Shown here piece by piece: positions 26,246 to 33,427 of a stretch of DNA of 64,000 bases. The stretch is from CAIKZZ01 sp036742455 (lineage in GTDB: Bacteria > Pseudomonadota > Gammaproteobacteria > Steroidobacterales > Steroidobacteraceae). A program made the position numbers and the translations under genes. Numbering within the stretch: position 1 is the stretch's first letter; every line of letters starts with the position of its first letter. The stretch is taken from assembly GCA_036742455.1 (NCBI GenBank), contig DAINQU010000008.1, positions 62,001 through 126,000 on the forward strand. Direction: 5' to 3'. The notes beneath the pieces are model-generated. The model was not told where the DNA came from. It saw only the letters and a program-made list of their open reading frames with translations, and ran no database searches.

Positions 26246-27259
26246 ATGTCTTACGAGTCGAAACCCGAACAGAGTTCACCCTTTTCGAAGGTCTCTCACG
26301 TCACCGTGAGCGCCGATGACGACGGGCAGCGACTCGACAATTGGCTGATCCGGACGCTGAAAGGCGTTCCGCGTACCCGCGTCTACCGCATCCTTCGCAA
26401 GGGCGAAGTGCGCGTCAACGGCAAGCGGGCGAAGCCCGAGCAGCGCGTGGCCGGTGGCGATGATATCCGCTTGCCGCCGATTCGTGCCGCCGAGCCGGAA
26501 CCGGAGGGCGGTCGGGCCCCGCGCGTCCCGAAGTCGCTCCTAGAGACCATTGAGTCGTCGATACTCCACGAAGACGACAACATGCTCGTCATCGGCAAAC
26601 CGGCGGGATTGGCGGTACACGGCGGCAGTGGGCTCAGTTTCGGGGTGATTGAGGCGCTGCGCGCCTCCCGCCCGGATGAGACCTTAGAGTTGGCGCACCG
26701 ACTCGACCGCGACACCAGCGGTCTGCTCTTGGTTGCCCGCAATCGCCAGTCGCTGCGGATCCTGCACGAGTTGTTGCGCGAGGGCCAAATCGAGAAGCGC
26801 TACCTGACCCTCGTGAAGGGCTCGTGGGATCTCGGCACCAAAACCATCGATGCGCCGCTGCTCACTCACACGCGTGTGGGCGGTGAGCGCACGGTGCGCG
26901 TCGCGCCCAACGGCAAAGAATCCCGCACGACGTTCGCGCCGGTCGACTTTTTCGGCGCCGGCGCCACCTTGCTGGACGTCACCTTGGGCACCGGCCGCAC
27001 GCACCAGATTCGCGTGCACGCGGCGCACACCGGCCATCCGGTCTGCGGCGACGACAAATACGGTGACCGGGAGCACAACGTTGCCATGGGAGGGCTCGGC
27101 CTCTCGCGGCTGTTCCTGCACGCCCAGACGCTGACCTTTGAGTGGCCGGGTTCCCGCAAGAACTATGCCTTTAGCCTGCCGATGCCACCGGATTTGGCGC
27201 AAGTGTTGGAAAACCTGGCCGCGACCCGGCGTAAGCGCAGTCGGAGTCGGCGCCGATGA
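26246..27259 (+). CDS. rluC: 23S rRNA pseudouridine synthase RluC
   Basis: Isomerises uridines 955, 2504 and 2580 of 23S rRNA. 337 residues: an S4 RNA-binding domain (QRLDNWLIRTLKGVPRTRVYR, VRVNGKRAKP), then the RsuA/RluA catalytic domain with the active-site Asp in ELAHRLDRDTSGLLLVA and the conserved TGRTHQIRVHAAHTGHP. A basic C-terminal tail rich in Arg ends the protein. Divergent from rne, as in other gammaproteobacteria; overlaps the following carbonic anhydrase start by 4 bp. Confidence 0.95.
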   Translation: MSYESKPEQSSPFSKVSHVTVSADDDGQRLDNWLIRTLKGVPRTRVYRILRKGEVRVNGKRAKPEQRVAGGDDIRLPPIRAAEPEPEGGRAPRVPKSLLETIESSILHEDDNMLVIGKPAGLAVHGGSGLSFGVIEALRASRPDETLELAHRLDRDTSGLLLVARNRQSLRILHELLREGQIEKRYLTLVKGSWDLGTKTIDAPLLTHTRVGGERTVRVAPNGKESRTTFAPVDFFGAGATLLDVTLGTGRTHQIRVHAAHTGHPVCGDDKYGDREHNVAMGGLGLSRLFLHAQTLTFEWPGSRKNYAFSLPMPPDLAQVLENLAATRRKRSRSRRR

Positions 27260-27915
27260 GCGTGCAGCGCGACCTGTTCGCGAGCAATCGCGCCTGGGCC
27301 AAGGCGATCACGACCGAAGATCCGGCGTTCTTCCAAAAGCTCTCCGGGCAGCAGCGCCCGGAGTACCTGTGGATCGGCTGTGCCGACAGTCGGGTGCCGG
27401 CCAACGAAATTGTCGGCCTGTTGCCGGGTGAGTTATTTGTGCACCGCAACGTTGCCAACGTGGTGGTGCACACCGACCTGAATTGTTTGTCGGTCATCCA
27501 GTACGCGGTCGAAGTGCTGGGCATCAACGAGATCATCGTGACCGGGCATTACGGCTGCGGTGGTGTGACGGCGGCGCTGGAACAGCGACCGCTGGGGCTG
27601 ATCGACAACTGGCTGCGACACATCCAGGACGTGCACCGACGCCACGAGCCGATGTTCGTGCCGTTGCCCGAGGGGGCGGCGCGCGCCAATTTGCTGTGCG
27701 AGCTGAACGTGATCGAGCAGGTGGCGAACGTCTGCCAGACGACGATGGTGCGCGACGCGTGGGAGCGGGGTCGGCCGTTGACCGTGCGCGGTTGGATCTA
27801 CGGCTTGGCCGACGGTCTGCTGCACGACCTCGAGATGGAAGTCTCGCTCGGCGACGATCCGAGCGAGGTGTATCGCCACGCGATCGCGGCCGCCCAGCTC
27901 AGGAACGCGCCCTAA
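27256..27915 (+). CDS. can: Beta-class carbonic anhydrase
   Basis: Zinc enzyme interconverting CO2 and bicarbonate. 219 residues with the metal ligands Cys42 and the Asp44-Arg46 dyad in WIGCADSRVPA, and His98 and Cys101 in VTGHYGCGGV, all of the family's active-site residues. Starts with an ATG that overlaps the rluC stop. Its 3' end overlaps the converging yceF gene by 17 bp. Its position behind rluC is less usual than the catalytic assignment is secure. Confidence 0.96.
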   Translation: MSVQRDLFASNRAWAKAITTEDPAFFQKLSGQQRPEYLWIGCADSRVPANEIVGLLPGELFVHRNVANVVVHTDLNCLSVIQYAVEVLGINEIIVTGHYGCGGVTAALEQRPLGLIDNWLRHIQDVHRRHEPMFVPLPEGAARANLLCELNVIEQVANVCQTTMVRDAWERGRPLTVRGWIYGLADGLLHDLEMEVSLGDDPSEVYRHAIAAAQLRNAP

Positions 27916-28504
27916 GCGGATCGATGCCGGCACGGCGCAGCGCGCCGGCCAACCAGACGAGCGGCAAGCCGATCAGCGCGGTCGGGTCCTGATTATCGAC
28001 ACGCTCCAGCAGGACGGCGCCGAGCGCCTCTGAGCGGAAGCTGCCGGCGCAATCGAGCGGCCGGTCCAGTAGGACGTAACGGCGCACTTCGTCCTCGTCC
28101 AACGTACGAAAGACCGCGGTGGTGCAATCGGTATAGGTCTCGACCTCACCGTCGCTGCGGACCACCGCAACGGCCGTGAGAAATTGCACGGCGCGGCCGC
28201 TCGCTGCCATCAACTGTTCCACGGCGCGCTCGACCGTGCCGGGTTTGCCCAAAATGCGCCCGTCCGGGGTGGTTGCCACTTGGTCGGAGCCGATGACGAC
28301 GGCGCCGGGGTGGCGCGCCGCGACCGCACGGGCCTTCTCCTGGGCGAGCCGGATGGCGAGGTCGACAGGGGCTTCGTCCGTGCCGCGCTGCTCGTCGACC
28401 CCGGGCGCTTCGGCCGTAAAAGGGACGGCGAGGCGCTCCAAGAGGGCCCGGCGGTAGGCCGACGTGGAGGCTAGAATGAGGGAAGGGGCGTGCAAGTTCG
28501 GCAT
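27899..28504 (-). CDS. yceF: Maf-family nucleoside triphosphate pyrophosphatase, YceF type
   Basis: House-cleaning pyrophosphatase of the Maf family; the YceF branch prefers m7GTP. 201 residues with the N-terminal LILASTSAYRRALLERL, EKARAVAARHPGAVVIGSDQV with the catalytic Asp, and LGKPGT. The STSAYR motif, instead of SGSPRR, points to the YceF rather than the YhdE subgroup. It is divergent from yceD, as in E. coli, and its end overlaps the carbonic anhydrase gene by 17 bp. Confidence 0.92.
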   Translation of the reverse strand: MPNLHAPSLILASTSAYRRALLERLAVPFTAEAPGVDEQRGTDEAPVDLAIRLAQEKARAVAARHPGAVVIGSDQVATTPDGRILGKPGTVERAVEQLMAASGRAVQFLTAVAVVRSDGEVETYTDCTTAVFRTLDEDEVRRYVLLDRPLDCAGSFRSEALGAVLLERVDNQDPTALIGLPLVWLAGALRRAGIDPLRARS

Positions 28505-28564
28505 TCGGTCTACTCGGGCTCGGCTCGGGGACTTTGCAAATCAACGCTTTGCAATGGGTTTTCT

Positions 28565-28593
28565 TTGACACCGCGCGGGTGCATCTCTATCAT
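28565..28593 (+). promoter_or_regulatory. Strong sigma-70 promoter for yceD-rpmF
   Basis: TTGACA at 28565-28570, a 17-bp spacer, and TATCAT at 28588-28593: one of the best matches to the consensus in the window. Transcription should begin near 28599-28600, only 4-5 bases before the yceD ATG (28604), leaving no room for a Shine-Dalgarno sequence. Confidence 0.8.
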
Positions 28594-28603
28594 ACGCGAC
28601 CCT

Positions 28604-29122
28604 ATGACGAGCCCCCATTCAGAACAGATCGACGTGGGGGTACTCGCGGCGCAGCAATCGCGGCTTGAGCGGCAGTATCCGCTCGCGGCGTTGGAGCGCT
28701 TGGCGGATCGTCTGGTGCGGCCTGAGGGCCAAGTCCGGGTGGATTTGCACTACACCGAGGCGGGCGAGTTCCCGGCTCTCGAGGGTAGTTTGCAGGCCAA
28801 TCCTTGGCTCGTGTGTCAGCGCTGTCTCGAACCGTTCGAGGCACACGTTACCTCCGAAGTCCGTGTGGCTTTGGTGGCAAACGACGCGGATGCTGACCGC
28901 GTGCCGGAAGCGTTTGAACCGGTCCAGACAGCGTCTGGATGGTTCGACCTCTTCGAGATGATCGAAGATGAATTGTTGTTAGCGTTGCCGTTGGTGCCCC
29001 TGCACGACACGGCAACGGGTTGCGCGAAGGCGCGCGTGGAGTTGCCGGAGAGCGGCGCCGAACCTGCGAAGGATCCGGTGCATCGTCCGTTCGGTGATCT
29101 GCGGTCGCTGATGAAGCGCTGA
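28604..29122 (+). CDS. yceD: YceD/DUF177 family protein
   Basis: Small protein linked to ribosome and 23S rRNA metabolism, almost always encoded just before rpmF. ATG 28604 gives 172 residues and aligns with the natural start of the E. coli protein; the open frame extends upstream, but those residues are not family-like. The signature CQRCLEPFEAHV is present near residue 69, and the C-terminal DLFEMIEDELLLALPLVP matches the family helix. The second Cys pair seen in some members is represented by a single Cys (GCAKARVEL). It is preceded by a promoter that predicts a leaderless transcript. Confidence 0.92.
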   Translation: MTSPHSEQIDVGVLAAQQSRLERQYPLAALERLADRLVRPEGQVRVDLHYTEAGEFPALEGSLQANPWLVCQRCLEPFEAHVTSEVRVALVANDADADRVPEAFEPVQTASGWFDLFEMIEDELLLALPLVPLHDTATGCAKARVELPESGAEPAKDPVHRPFGDLRSLMKR

Positions 29123-29147
29123 AGAATTCGGTTTAAGGAGTAATTCG

Positions 29148-29339
29148 ATGCCCGTACAGAAGAGCAGAAAGACGCCGTCGAAGCGCGGCATGCACCGTTC
29201 GCACGACCACATCAGCGCGCCGACCTTGTCGAAGGATCCGACGTCGGGTGAAACGCACGTGCGTCACCGCGTCAGCCGCGACGGTTTCTACCGCGGTAAG
29301 AAGGTGATCGACACGCCTGTCGTCACCGTCGAGGAATAA
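29148..29339 (+). CDS. rpmF: 50S ribosomal protein L32
   Basis: Small large-subunit ribosomal protein, 63 residues, starting AVQKSRKTPSKRGMHRSHD-like (here PVQKSRKTPSKRGMHRSHD). The C-terminus carries HRVSRDGFYRGKKVIDT, as in gammaproteobacterial L32 of the zinc-free type (no CxxC pairs). A strong ribosome-binding site (AAGGAG at 29135-29140) precedes the ATG. It follows yceD by 25 bp and is followed by a terminator-like hairpin, not by plsX. Confidence 0.97.
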   Translation: MPVQKSRKTPSKRGMHRSHDHISAPTLSKDPTSGETHVRHRVSRDGFYRGKKVIDTPVVTVEE

Positions 29340-29663
29340 GCACCCGATCGTTGGCGTGAGCGGGGTCGTCTCGGCGATCGCGTTTCGTGTCACCGACGAG
29401 TGGCTGTGGCGGCCCCGGCACTTGTGTGTTCGGGGCCGTTGTCGTTTCTGTGATGCCGTGTCGGCATGCGCACAGAGAGAGGGGCGTTCGCTCCCCGCGG
29501 CGTTTCAAATGGCGTTAGCATGAGCGCCCTGGCCCGTGAGGGGGAAGGCAAGCGCTGCTCGATCTGCACGACCGCGAATCCGCAGGGTTCTCGGTGACAC
29601 GTGTGGGTGCTGAGCGCGACCGACGCTCGTCCGTGGCCTGATTTTTTGCAAAGGCAGCCGTAC
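29340..29663. other. Intergenic region where plsX is normally found
   Basis: 324 bp between rpmF and fabH with no plausible gene on either strand. It holds the hairpin at 29410-29438 and otherwise unremarkable sequence. In most gammaproteobacteria plsX (about 1 kb) fills this place; no plsX remnant could be recognised in translation. Confidence 0.7.
29410..29438 (+). terminator. Probable terminator after rpmF
   Basis: An 8-bp perfect stem, CGGCCCCG (29410-29417) with CGGGGCCG (29431-29438), a 13-base loop, followed by TTGTCGTTT. The U-tract is imperfect but the position, 70 bp after rpmF, is right. It separates yceD-rpmF from fabH. Confidence 0.6.
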
Positions 29664-30632
29664 ATGTATTCACGTATCACGGGTACCGGCAGTTATCTGC
29701 CGCCTCACGTTGTCACGAATGCGGATCTCGAGAAGATTGTCGATACCACCGACGAGTGGATTCGGACGCGGTCGGGCATCGAACGCCGTCATCACGTCGG
29801 CGAGGGCGAGACCACCTCCACCATGTGCATTGAGGCGGCCCGGCGCGCCATCGAGATGGCCGGCATTGCGGCGAGCGACATCGACTTCATCGTCGTCGGC
29901 ACGTGCACGCCGGACCAGGTGTTCCCCAACGTCGGCACGATGGTCCAGGCGGCACTCGGCATCAGCGACACGCCCGCGTTCAGTGTGGAGACCGCGTGCA
30001 GCGGTTTCATTTACGCACTGTCGATTGCCGATAAATTCATCCGCACCGGCGAGGCGAAGTGCGCCTTGGTGATCGGCGCCGATGCGCTCAGCAAATTGCT
30101 GAACTGGCAGGACCGTTCCACCTGCGTGCTCTTCGGCGACGGCGCCGGTGCGGTCATACTCCAGGCCTCGGAAGAGCCGGGCATTTTGACCACCGTGGTG
30201 TCCGCGGACGGAAAGTATCGGGACTTGCTGCAATGCCAGTACGGTCCGTCGCGCGGTTACGACGCGCTGATCAAGGGCGAGGCCGCGGGCGTCGAAATGA
30301 AAGGCGCCGAAGTCTTTAAAGTGGCCGTCAACACGCTCTCTGCGCTCGTCGACCAAACGCTGGAGAAGGCCGGTGTGGACCGCTCCGCGGTCGATTGGCT
30401 CGTGCCGCATCAAGCGAACTTGCGCATTATTCAGGCCGCGGCCAAGAAGCTCGGTCTGCCGATGGAGCAGGTGGTCGTGACGGTGCAGGATCACGGCAAT
30501 ACCTCCTCGGCGTCGATTCCGCTCGCGTTGGATCGCGCCGTGCGCGATGGCCGCATCCAAAAAGGTCAGATGTTGCTGCTCGAGGCCTTCGGCGGCGGGT
30601 TTACCTGGGGTTCGGCGCTGCTGAAGTTCTGA
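29664..30632 (+). CDS. fabH: 3-oxoacyl-[ACP] synthase III
   Basis: Starts fatty acid synthesis by condensing acetyl-CoA with malonyl-ACP. ATG 29664 gives 322 residues beginning MYSRITGTGSYLPPHVVTN, the expected family start. The catalytic triad is visible: Cys112 (ETACSGF), His249 (VPHQANLRI) and Asn279 (DHGNTSSAS). It has neither plsX before it nor fabD, fabG, acpP or fabF after it; instead a secreted L,D-transpeptidase follows after 9 bp. All catalytic residues are intact, so it should be active. Confidence 0.96.
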   Translation: MYSRITGTGSYLPPHVVTNADLEKIVDTTDEWIRTRSGIERRHHVGEGETTSTMCIEAARRAIEMAGIAASDIDFIVVGTCTPDQVFPNVGTMVQAALGISDTPAFSVETACSGFIYALSIADKFIRTGEAKCALVIGADALSKLLNWQDRSTCVLFGDGAGAVILQASEEPGILTTVVSADGKYRDLLQCQYGPSRGYDALIKGEAAGVEMKGAEVFKVAVNTLSALVDQTLEKAGVDRSAVDWLVPHQANLRIIQAAAKKLGLPMEQVVVTVQDHGNTSSASIPLALDRAVRDGRIQKGQMLLLEAFGGGFTWGSALLKF

Positions 30633-30641
30633 GGAGTCACC

Positions 30642-31577
30642 ATGACGGTTGCGACGCGGGCGCTACTTTGGGCGGCGGTACTGTGTGTGATGAGCACGGC
30701 CCGCGCGGCGGTGTTTCCGTTGCCGGTGGACGGCGATGTGGTCGGCGATACGCAGGACGTTGTGGCGGCGCAGGACGATACGCTGATCGACTTGGCGCGT
30801 CGCTACGGGCTCGGCTACGAGGAAGTGGTCAACGCGAACCCAGGGGTGGATCCGTGGTTGCCGGGGGCCGGCACCCACGTGCGGATGCCGCTGAAGCGCA
30901 TCCTGCCCGACACGCCGCGCGAAGGCATTGTCGTCAACTTGCCGGAGCATCGGCTCTACTACTATCCGCCCGCGAAACCGGGCGAGGCGCGCGTGGTGGT
31001 GACCTATCCGGTCAGCGTCGGCAAGATGGATTGGTCAACGCCGCTCGGCCTGACCAAGATCCAAGCGAAGATCAAAGACCCGACCTGGACGCCGCCGGAG
31101 TCGGTCCGTCGGGAACACGCCGAACGCGGCGATATCTTGCCGAAGGTGGTGCCCGCAGGGCCCGACAATCCGCTCGGTCTGTACGCGATGCGCCTCGCGA
31201 TCCCGGGCGGGAGCTACATGATCCACGGCACCAATCATCCGGCAGGCGTGGGCATGCAAGTCACGCACGGGTGTATGCGTCTGTACCCTGAGCACATCGA
31301 AGAGCTCTTCAAGATGGTGGCGGTCGATACGCCGGTGCGGCTGGTCAATCAGCCGCAAAAGGTCGGCGTCTCGCAAGGGCATCTCTACGTTGAGGTGCAT
31401 CCGGCGATGGAGACCACGAGCAGCGCCGTCGTGCGACCGGATCGAACGACCCTCGCTCGCCTCGTCGCGAACACCGCACGCTCGATGCCGAGCACGGGGC
31501 CAATCCTCTGGGAGACGGTGGAAAGTGCGTTCGGAGAACGTCGCGGCATGCCCGTGAGCGTGGCCGCGACGAACTGA
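30642..31577 (+). CDS. Secreted L,D-transpeptidase (ErfK/YbiS/YcfS/YnhG type)
   Basis: Periplasmic transpeptidase that uses the meso-DAP side of stem peptides. In E. coli the close relatives attach the Braun lipoprotein to peptidoglycan or form 3-3 crosslinks. 311 residues: signal peptide (1-22, cleavage after STARA), a LysM-like segment (VAAQDDTLIDLARRYGLGY), then the YkuD domain with His195 (MIHGTNHPAG) and the catalytic Cys211 (THGCMRLYP). It follows fabH after 9 bp, perhaps in one transcript. An Lpp-like lipoprotein ending in Lys is encoded 2 kb away, a plausible substrate. Confidence 0.93.
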   Translation: MTVATRALLWAAVLCVMSTARAAVFPLPVDGDVVGDTQDVVAAQDDTLIDLARRYGLGYEEVVNANPGVDPWLPGAGTHVRMPLKRILPDTPREGIVVNLPEHRLYYYPPAKPGEARVVVTYPVSVGKMDWSTPLGLTKIQAKIKDPTWTPPESVRREHAERGDILPKVVPAGPDNPLGLYAMRLAIPGGSYMIHGTNHPAGVGMQVTHGCMRLYPEHIEELFKMVAVDTPVRLVNQPQKVGVSQGHLYVEVHPAMETTSSAVVRPDRTTLARLVANTARSMPSTGPILWETVESAFGERRGMPVSVAATN

Positions 31578-31582
31578 ACGAT

Positions 31583-31605
31583 GCGGGACGGCGACGCCGT
31601 CCCGC
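31583..31605. terminator. GC hairpin between converging genes
   Basis: A perfect 10-bp stem (GCGGGACGGC at 31583-31592, GCCGTCCCGC at 31596-31605) with a 3-base loop, placed between the stops of the L,D-transpeptidase (+) and the DUF6249 gene (-). No U-tract on either side, so termination by this hairpin alone is uncertain. Confidence 0.55.
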
Positions 31606-31612
31606 TGAGCGA

Positions 31613-32020
31613 TTACAACCCGGTCGTCATCGACTCGGTTTTCGCCTGACGCGTCATCGCCCAATAGATCAGGTTGGCAAGGCCGATCGCCGTCGGGATC
31701 AGGCCCCAGGCCCAGTTGTCCCGATCTTCCAGGAACCACGCCACGCACACGGCGGCACCGATCAGGGTCCACACGAGCCCGGTCTTTAACGGATCGCGGC
31801 ACTTGGTGCGGCTCGGCCCAGCCAACAGTTCGGCGGGCAGCGGCGGCAGTTCGATCCCTTTCTCAATCGCCGCCATCCGTTCCCGGTGGTGGAGCTCAAA
31901 CAGTTCCTTTTTCTTTTTGTAGTCGAGCCAGACGCTGAGCATCCCGATGCCGATGCCCATCACGATGGCCACGATGGGGATGCACAAGGCTAAAACGCCG
32001 TGGATTGTGTCGCCGTCCAT
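31613..32020 (-). CDS. DUF6249-type membrane protein
   Basis: 135 residues, unknown function. Membrane segment near the N-terminus (VLALCIPIVAIVMGIGIGML), a basic, charged cytoplasmic linker with KKKKELFELHHRERMAAIEKG (split here by family variation), then two further segments (GLVWTLIGAAVCVAWFL, WGLIPTAIGLANLIYW). The ERMAAIEKG pattern is typical of DUF6249 proteins, which are often found near ECF sigma factor genes. A good ribosome-binding site (GGAAG) precedes the ATG. It probably forms an operon with the small gene at 32033-32209 under an ECF-type promoter. Confidence 0.78.
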   Translation of the reverse strand: MDGDTIHGVLALCIPIVAIVMGIGIGMLSVWLDYKKKKELFELHHRERMAAIEKGIELPPLPAELLAGPSRTKCRDPLKTGLVWTLIGAAVCVAWFLEDRDNWAWGLIPTAIGLANLIYWAMTRQAKTESMTTGL

Positions 32021-32032
32021 TTGAGTCTTCCT

Positions 32033-32209
32033 TCAGTGTGTAATGTGCTGACAGTGATGAGACCCGGCGTCGGCGGGTCTGGTTTCAACGCGGGGTGATG
32101 ACGTGGGAGACGGGAGGGCCGCACGGGCCCGGACCCACAGCAGCAGGCCACCGATCAGCCAAGGCAGCGCGAGCGCAACGAGCCTTTCGAGATCGAGCAT
32201 CGGTTCCAT
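32033..32209 (-). CDS. Small single-pass membrane protein (58 residues)
   Basis: Unrecognised. From ATG 32209, with GGAG 6 nt upstream, the product is 58 residues: MEPMLDLERLVALALPWLI, continuing into one hydrophobic helix (about 9-28) and a polar, Ser/Pro/His-containing tail. An in-frame GTG at 32221 would add four residues. The stop is 12 bp before the DUF6249 start. The case for a real gene rests on the RBS, the clean membrane helix, and the ECF-type promoter 31 bp upstream that mirrors the one in front of the sigma gene. Confidence 0.55.
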   Translation of the reverse strand: MEPMLDLERLVALALPWLIGGLLLWVRARAALPSPTSSPRVETRPADAGSHHCQHITH

Positions 32210-32239
32210 GACGGTCTCCACGCTATGATGGGCGTAACG

Positions 32240-32268
32240 TCAGACCCCGCGCCGTGAGGACCGGTTTC
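32240..32268 (-). promoter_or_regulatory. ECF-type promoter facing the small membrane gene and DUF6249
   Basis: On the minus strand: GAAACC (32268-32263), 17 bp, GTCTGA (32245-32240). This resembles the RpoE-type consensus (GGAACTT, 16-17 bp, TCTGA). Transcription would begin near 32233, 24 nt before ATG 32209. It is the mirror image of the promoter at 32280-32308. Confidence 0.6.
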
Positions 32269-32279
32269 AACGCCGATCT

Positions 32280-32308
32280 GAAACCGGACCGTCGATTGCC
32301 GGGTCTCA
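32280..32308 (+). promoter_or_regulatory. ECF-type autoregulatory promoter for the sigma/anti-sigma operon
   Basis: GAAACC (32280-32285), 17 bp, GTCTCA (32303-32308), followed by the sigma gene start at 32342. The -35 element is one arm of the perfect dyad CCGGTTTC/GAAACCGG (32261-32268 and 32280-32287), and the other arm is the -35 of the divergent promoter. This fits autoregulation by the ECF factor. Confidence 0.6.
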
Positions 32309-32341
32309 CCGTCAGGACAGCGCAGGCACAGGTGGGTGTGG

Positions 32342-32911
32342 ATGACGGCCGAAGCCACGACCGATGACGCGACCATCCTTGCGCTGCGCGATCAGGGGCG
32401 TTTGGATGAGGCGTTGTCGCGCCTGTTGGATGCGTACGAAGCGCGGGTGTATCGGCTGTGCCGTGCGTTTTTGCGCAATCCGACTTGGGCCGAAGACATC
32501 GCCCAACAGTCCTTGATTCGTATCTGGAAGGGACTCTCCGGATTTGATGGGCGTTCGGCGCTGTCGACGTGGATTTACACGATCGTGCGCAATCGCTGTA
32601 ACACCGCGCTCAGTACTGCGCGGCCGTCGGGAGCGGAGGACGGCGTATTGGAAGGGCTCGAGGACGAACGCGTCGTCGATGCCGGCACGACAGAGGCCGC
32701 AGGGCTGCTGGCCCGGGTGGTCGAGGGGCTGCCGGAGAAGTACCGGCTGCCGATCGTGCTCTACTATTTCGAAGAGGAATCGGTGGCCGCTGTGGCGGAA
32801 CGGCTCGGATGTCCGGAAGGGACGGTCAAGACAAACCTGTCGCGGGGACGGGACGAGCTGCGTCGACGGCTACAGGCACTGGGTTTGGGAGAATGGGCGC
32901 TATGGACTTGA
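32342..32911 (+). CDS. ECF-family RNA polymerase sigma factor
   Basis: 189 residues from ATG 32342 (SD GGTGG at 32331-32335); GTG 32336 is an alternative. Region 2: LLDAYEARVYRLCRAFLRNPTWAEDIAQQ with SLIRIWKGL and FDGRSALSTWIYTIVRNRC. Region 4: LPEKYRLPIVLYYFEEESV followed by the helix-turn-helix VAERLGCPEGTVKTNLSRGRDELR. No region 1.1 or 3, as expected for ECF factors. The following membrane protein overlaps its end by 10 bp and is probably its anti-sigma factor. The subgroup and the stimulus are unknown. Confidence 0.93.
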   Translation: MTAEATTDDATILALRDQGRLDEALSRLLDAYEARVYRLCRAFLRNPTWAEDIAQQSLIRIWKGLSGFDGRSALSTWIYTIVRNRCNTALSTARPSGAEDGVLEGLEDERVVDAGTTEAAGLLARVVEGLPEKYRLPIVLYYFEEESVAAVAERLGCPEGTVKTNLSRGRDELRRRLQALGLGEWALWT

Positions 32912-33330
32912 AAACACCCTCGAACGAAACCACGGGCTTGGATTCCGCCTTGCGGCAGGCGTTGTCGCCACCGCCGCTGCCAACCCAGTTTCGGGCGCGG
33001 TTGTTGACCCGTTTGGCCAATGAGCCGATGAGTGCGGAGGCCTATGACGCCATGCGCGCGACACTGGAGCAGGAGTGGCGGCGAGCGCAACGGGCCTTAC
33101 AAGCCGAGTCGGTGCAGTTGCGTTGGCAGACCTTGCTGTGGCTGATCGGCGGTGCCTTTGCAGCGGGCGCGGTGACCGCAGCGGCGATGCCGTGGGTGGC
33201 GCAACACTACGGCACGCAGTGGTCGCATTGGGTACCCGTCGGTGTGGCCGCTCTCGGGCTCGGCGCCAGCGGCTGGGCAGACCCTCGTGTACGGCGGGTG
33301 CTCGCGCAGTGGGGCGTACCCGGCGCATAA
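32902..33330 (+). CDS. Probable anti-sigma factor, membrane-anchored
   Basis: 142 residues from ATG 32902, which has GGGAG 10 nt upstream; ATG 32893 lies too close to that site. The N-terminal 75 residues are soluble and helical (GLDSALRQALSPPPLPTQF, RARLLTRLANEPMSAEAYD), without the HxxxCxxC zinc motif. Two hydrophobic segments follow (TLLWLIGGAFAAGAVTAAAM and WVPVGVAALGLGASGW). Overlap with the sigma gene and the membrane anchor suggest an anti-sigma role; no sequence family was recognised. Confidence 0.6.
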   Translation: MDLKTPSNETTGLDSALRQALSPPPLPTQFRARLLTRLANEPMSAEAYDAMRATLEQEWRRAQRALQAESVQLRWQTLLWLIGGAFAAGAVTAAAMPWVAQHYGTQWSHWVPVGVAALGLGASGWADPRVRRVLAQWGVPGA

Positions 33331-33331
33331 A

Positions 33332-33361
33332 AAAACCCCAGCACCGAAGTGCTGAGGTTTT
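33332..33361 (-). terminator. Rho-independent terminator, mainly for the lipoprotein gene
   Basis: Stem CAGCAC/GTGCTG with a GC extension and one mismatch, loop CGAA, flanked by A-run and T-run. On the minus strand the hairpin is followed by seven or more Ts, ideal for the lipoprotein transcript. On the plus strand it can also stop the sigma/anti-sigma transcript. Confidence 0.85.
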
Positions 33362-33427
33362 GGGTGCGGCAAGCCGCGTCGGCAGTGGGGCGACGTCGAT
33401 GACGTCACCCGACCACCGAAAGGGTCC

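Noticed and set aside
28490..28603. Upstream extension of yceD
   Set aside because: It would place the promoter inside the coding region, and the residues do not match YceD.
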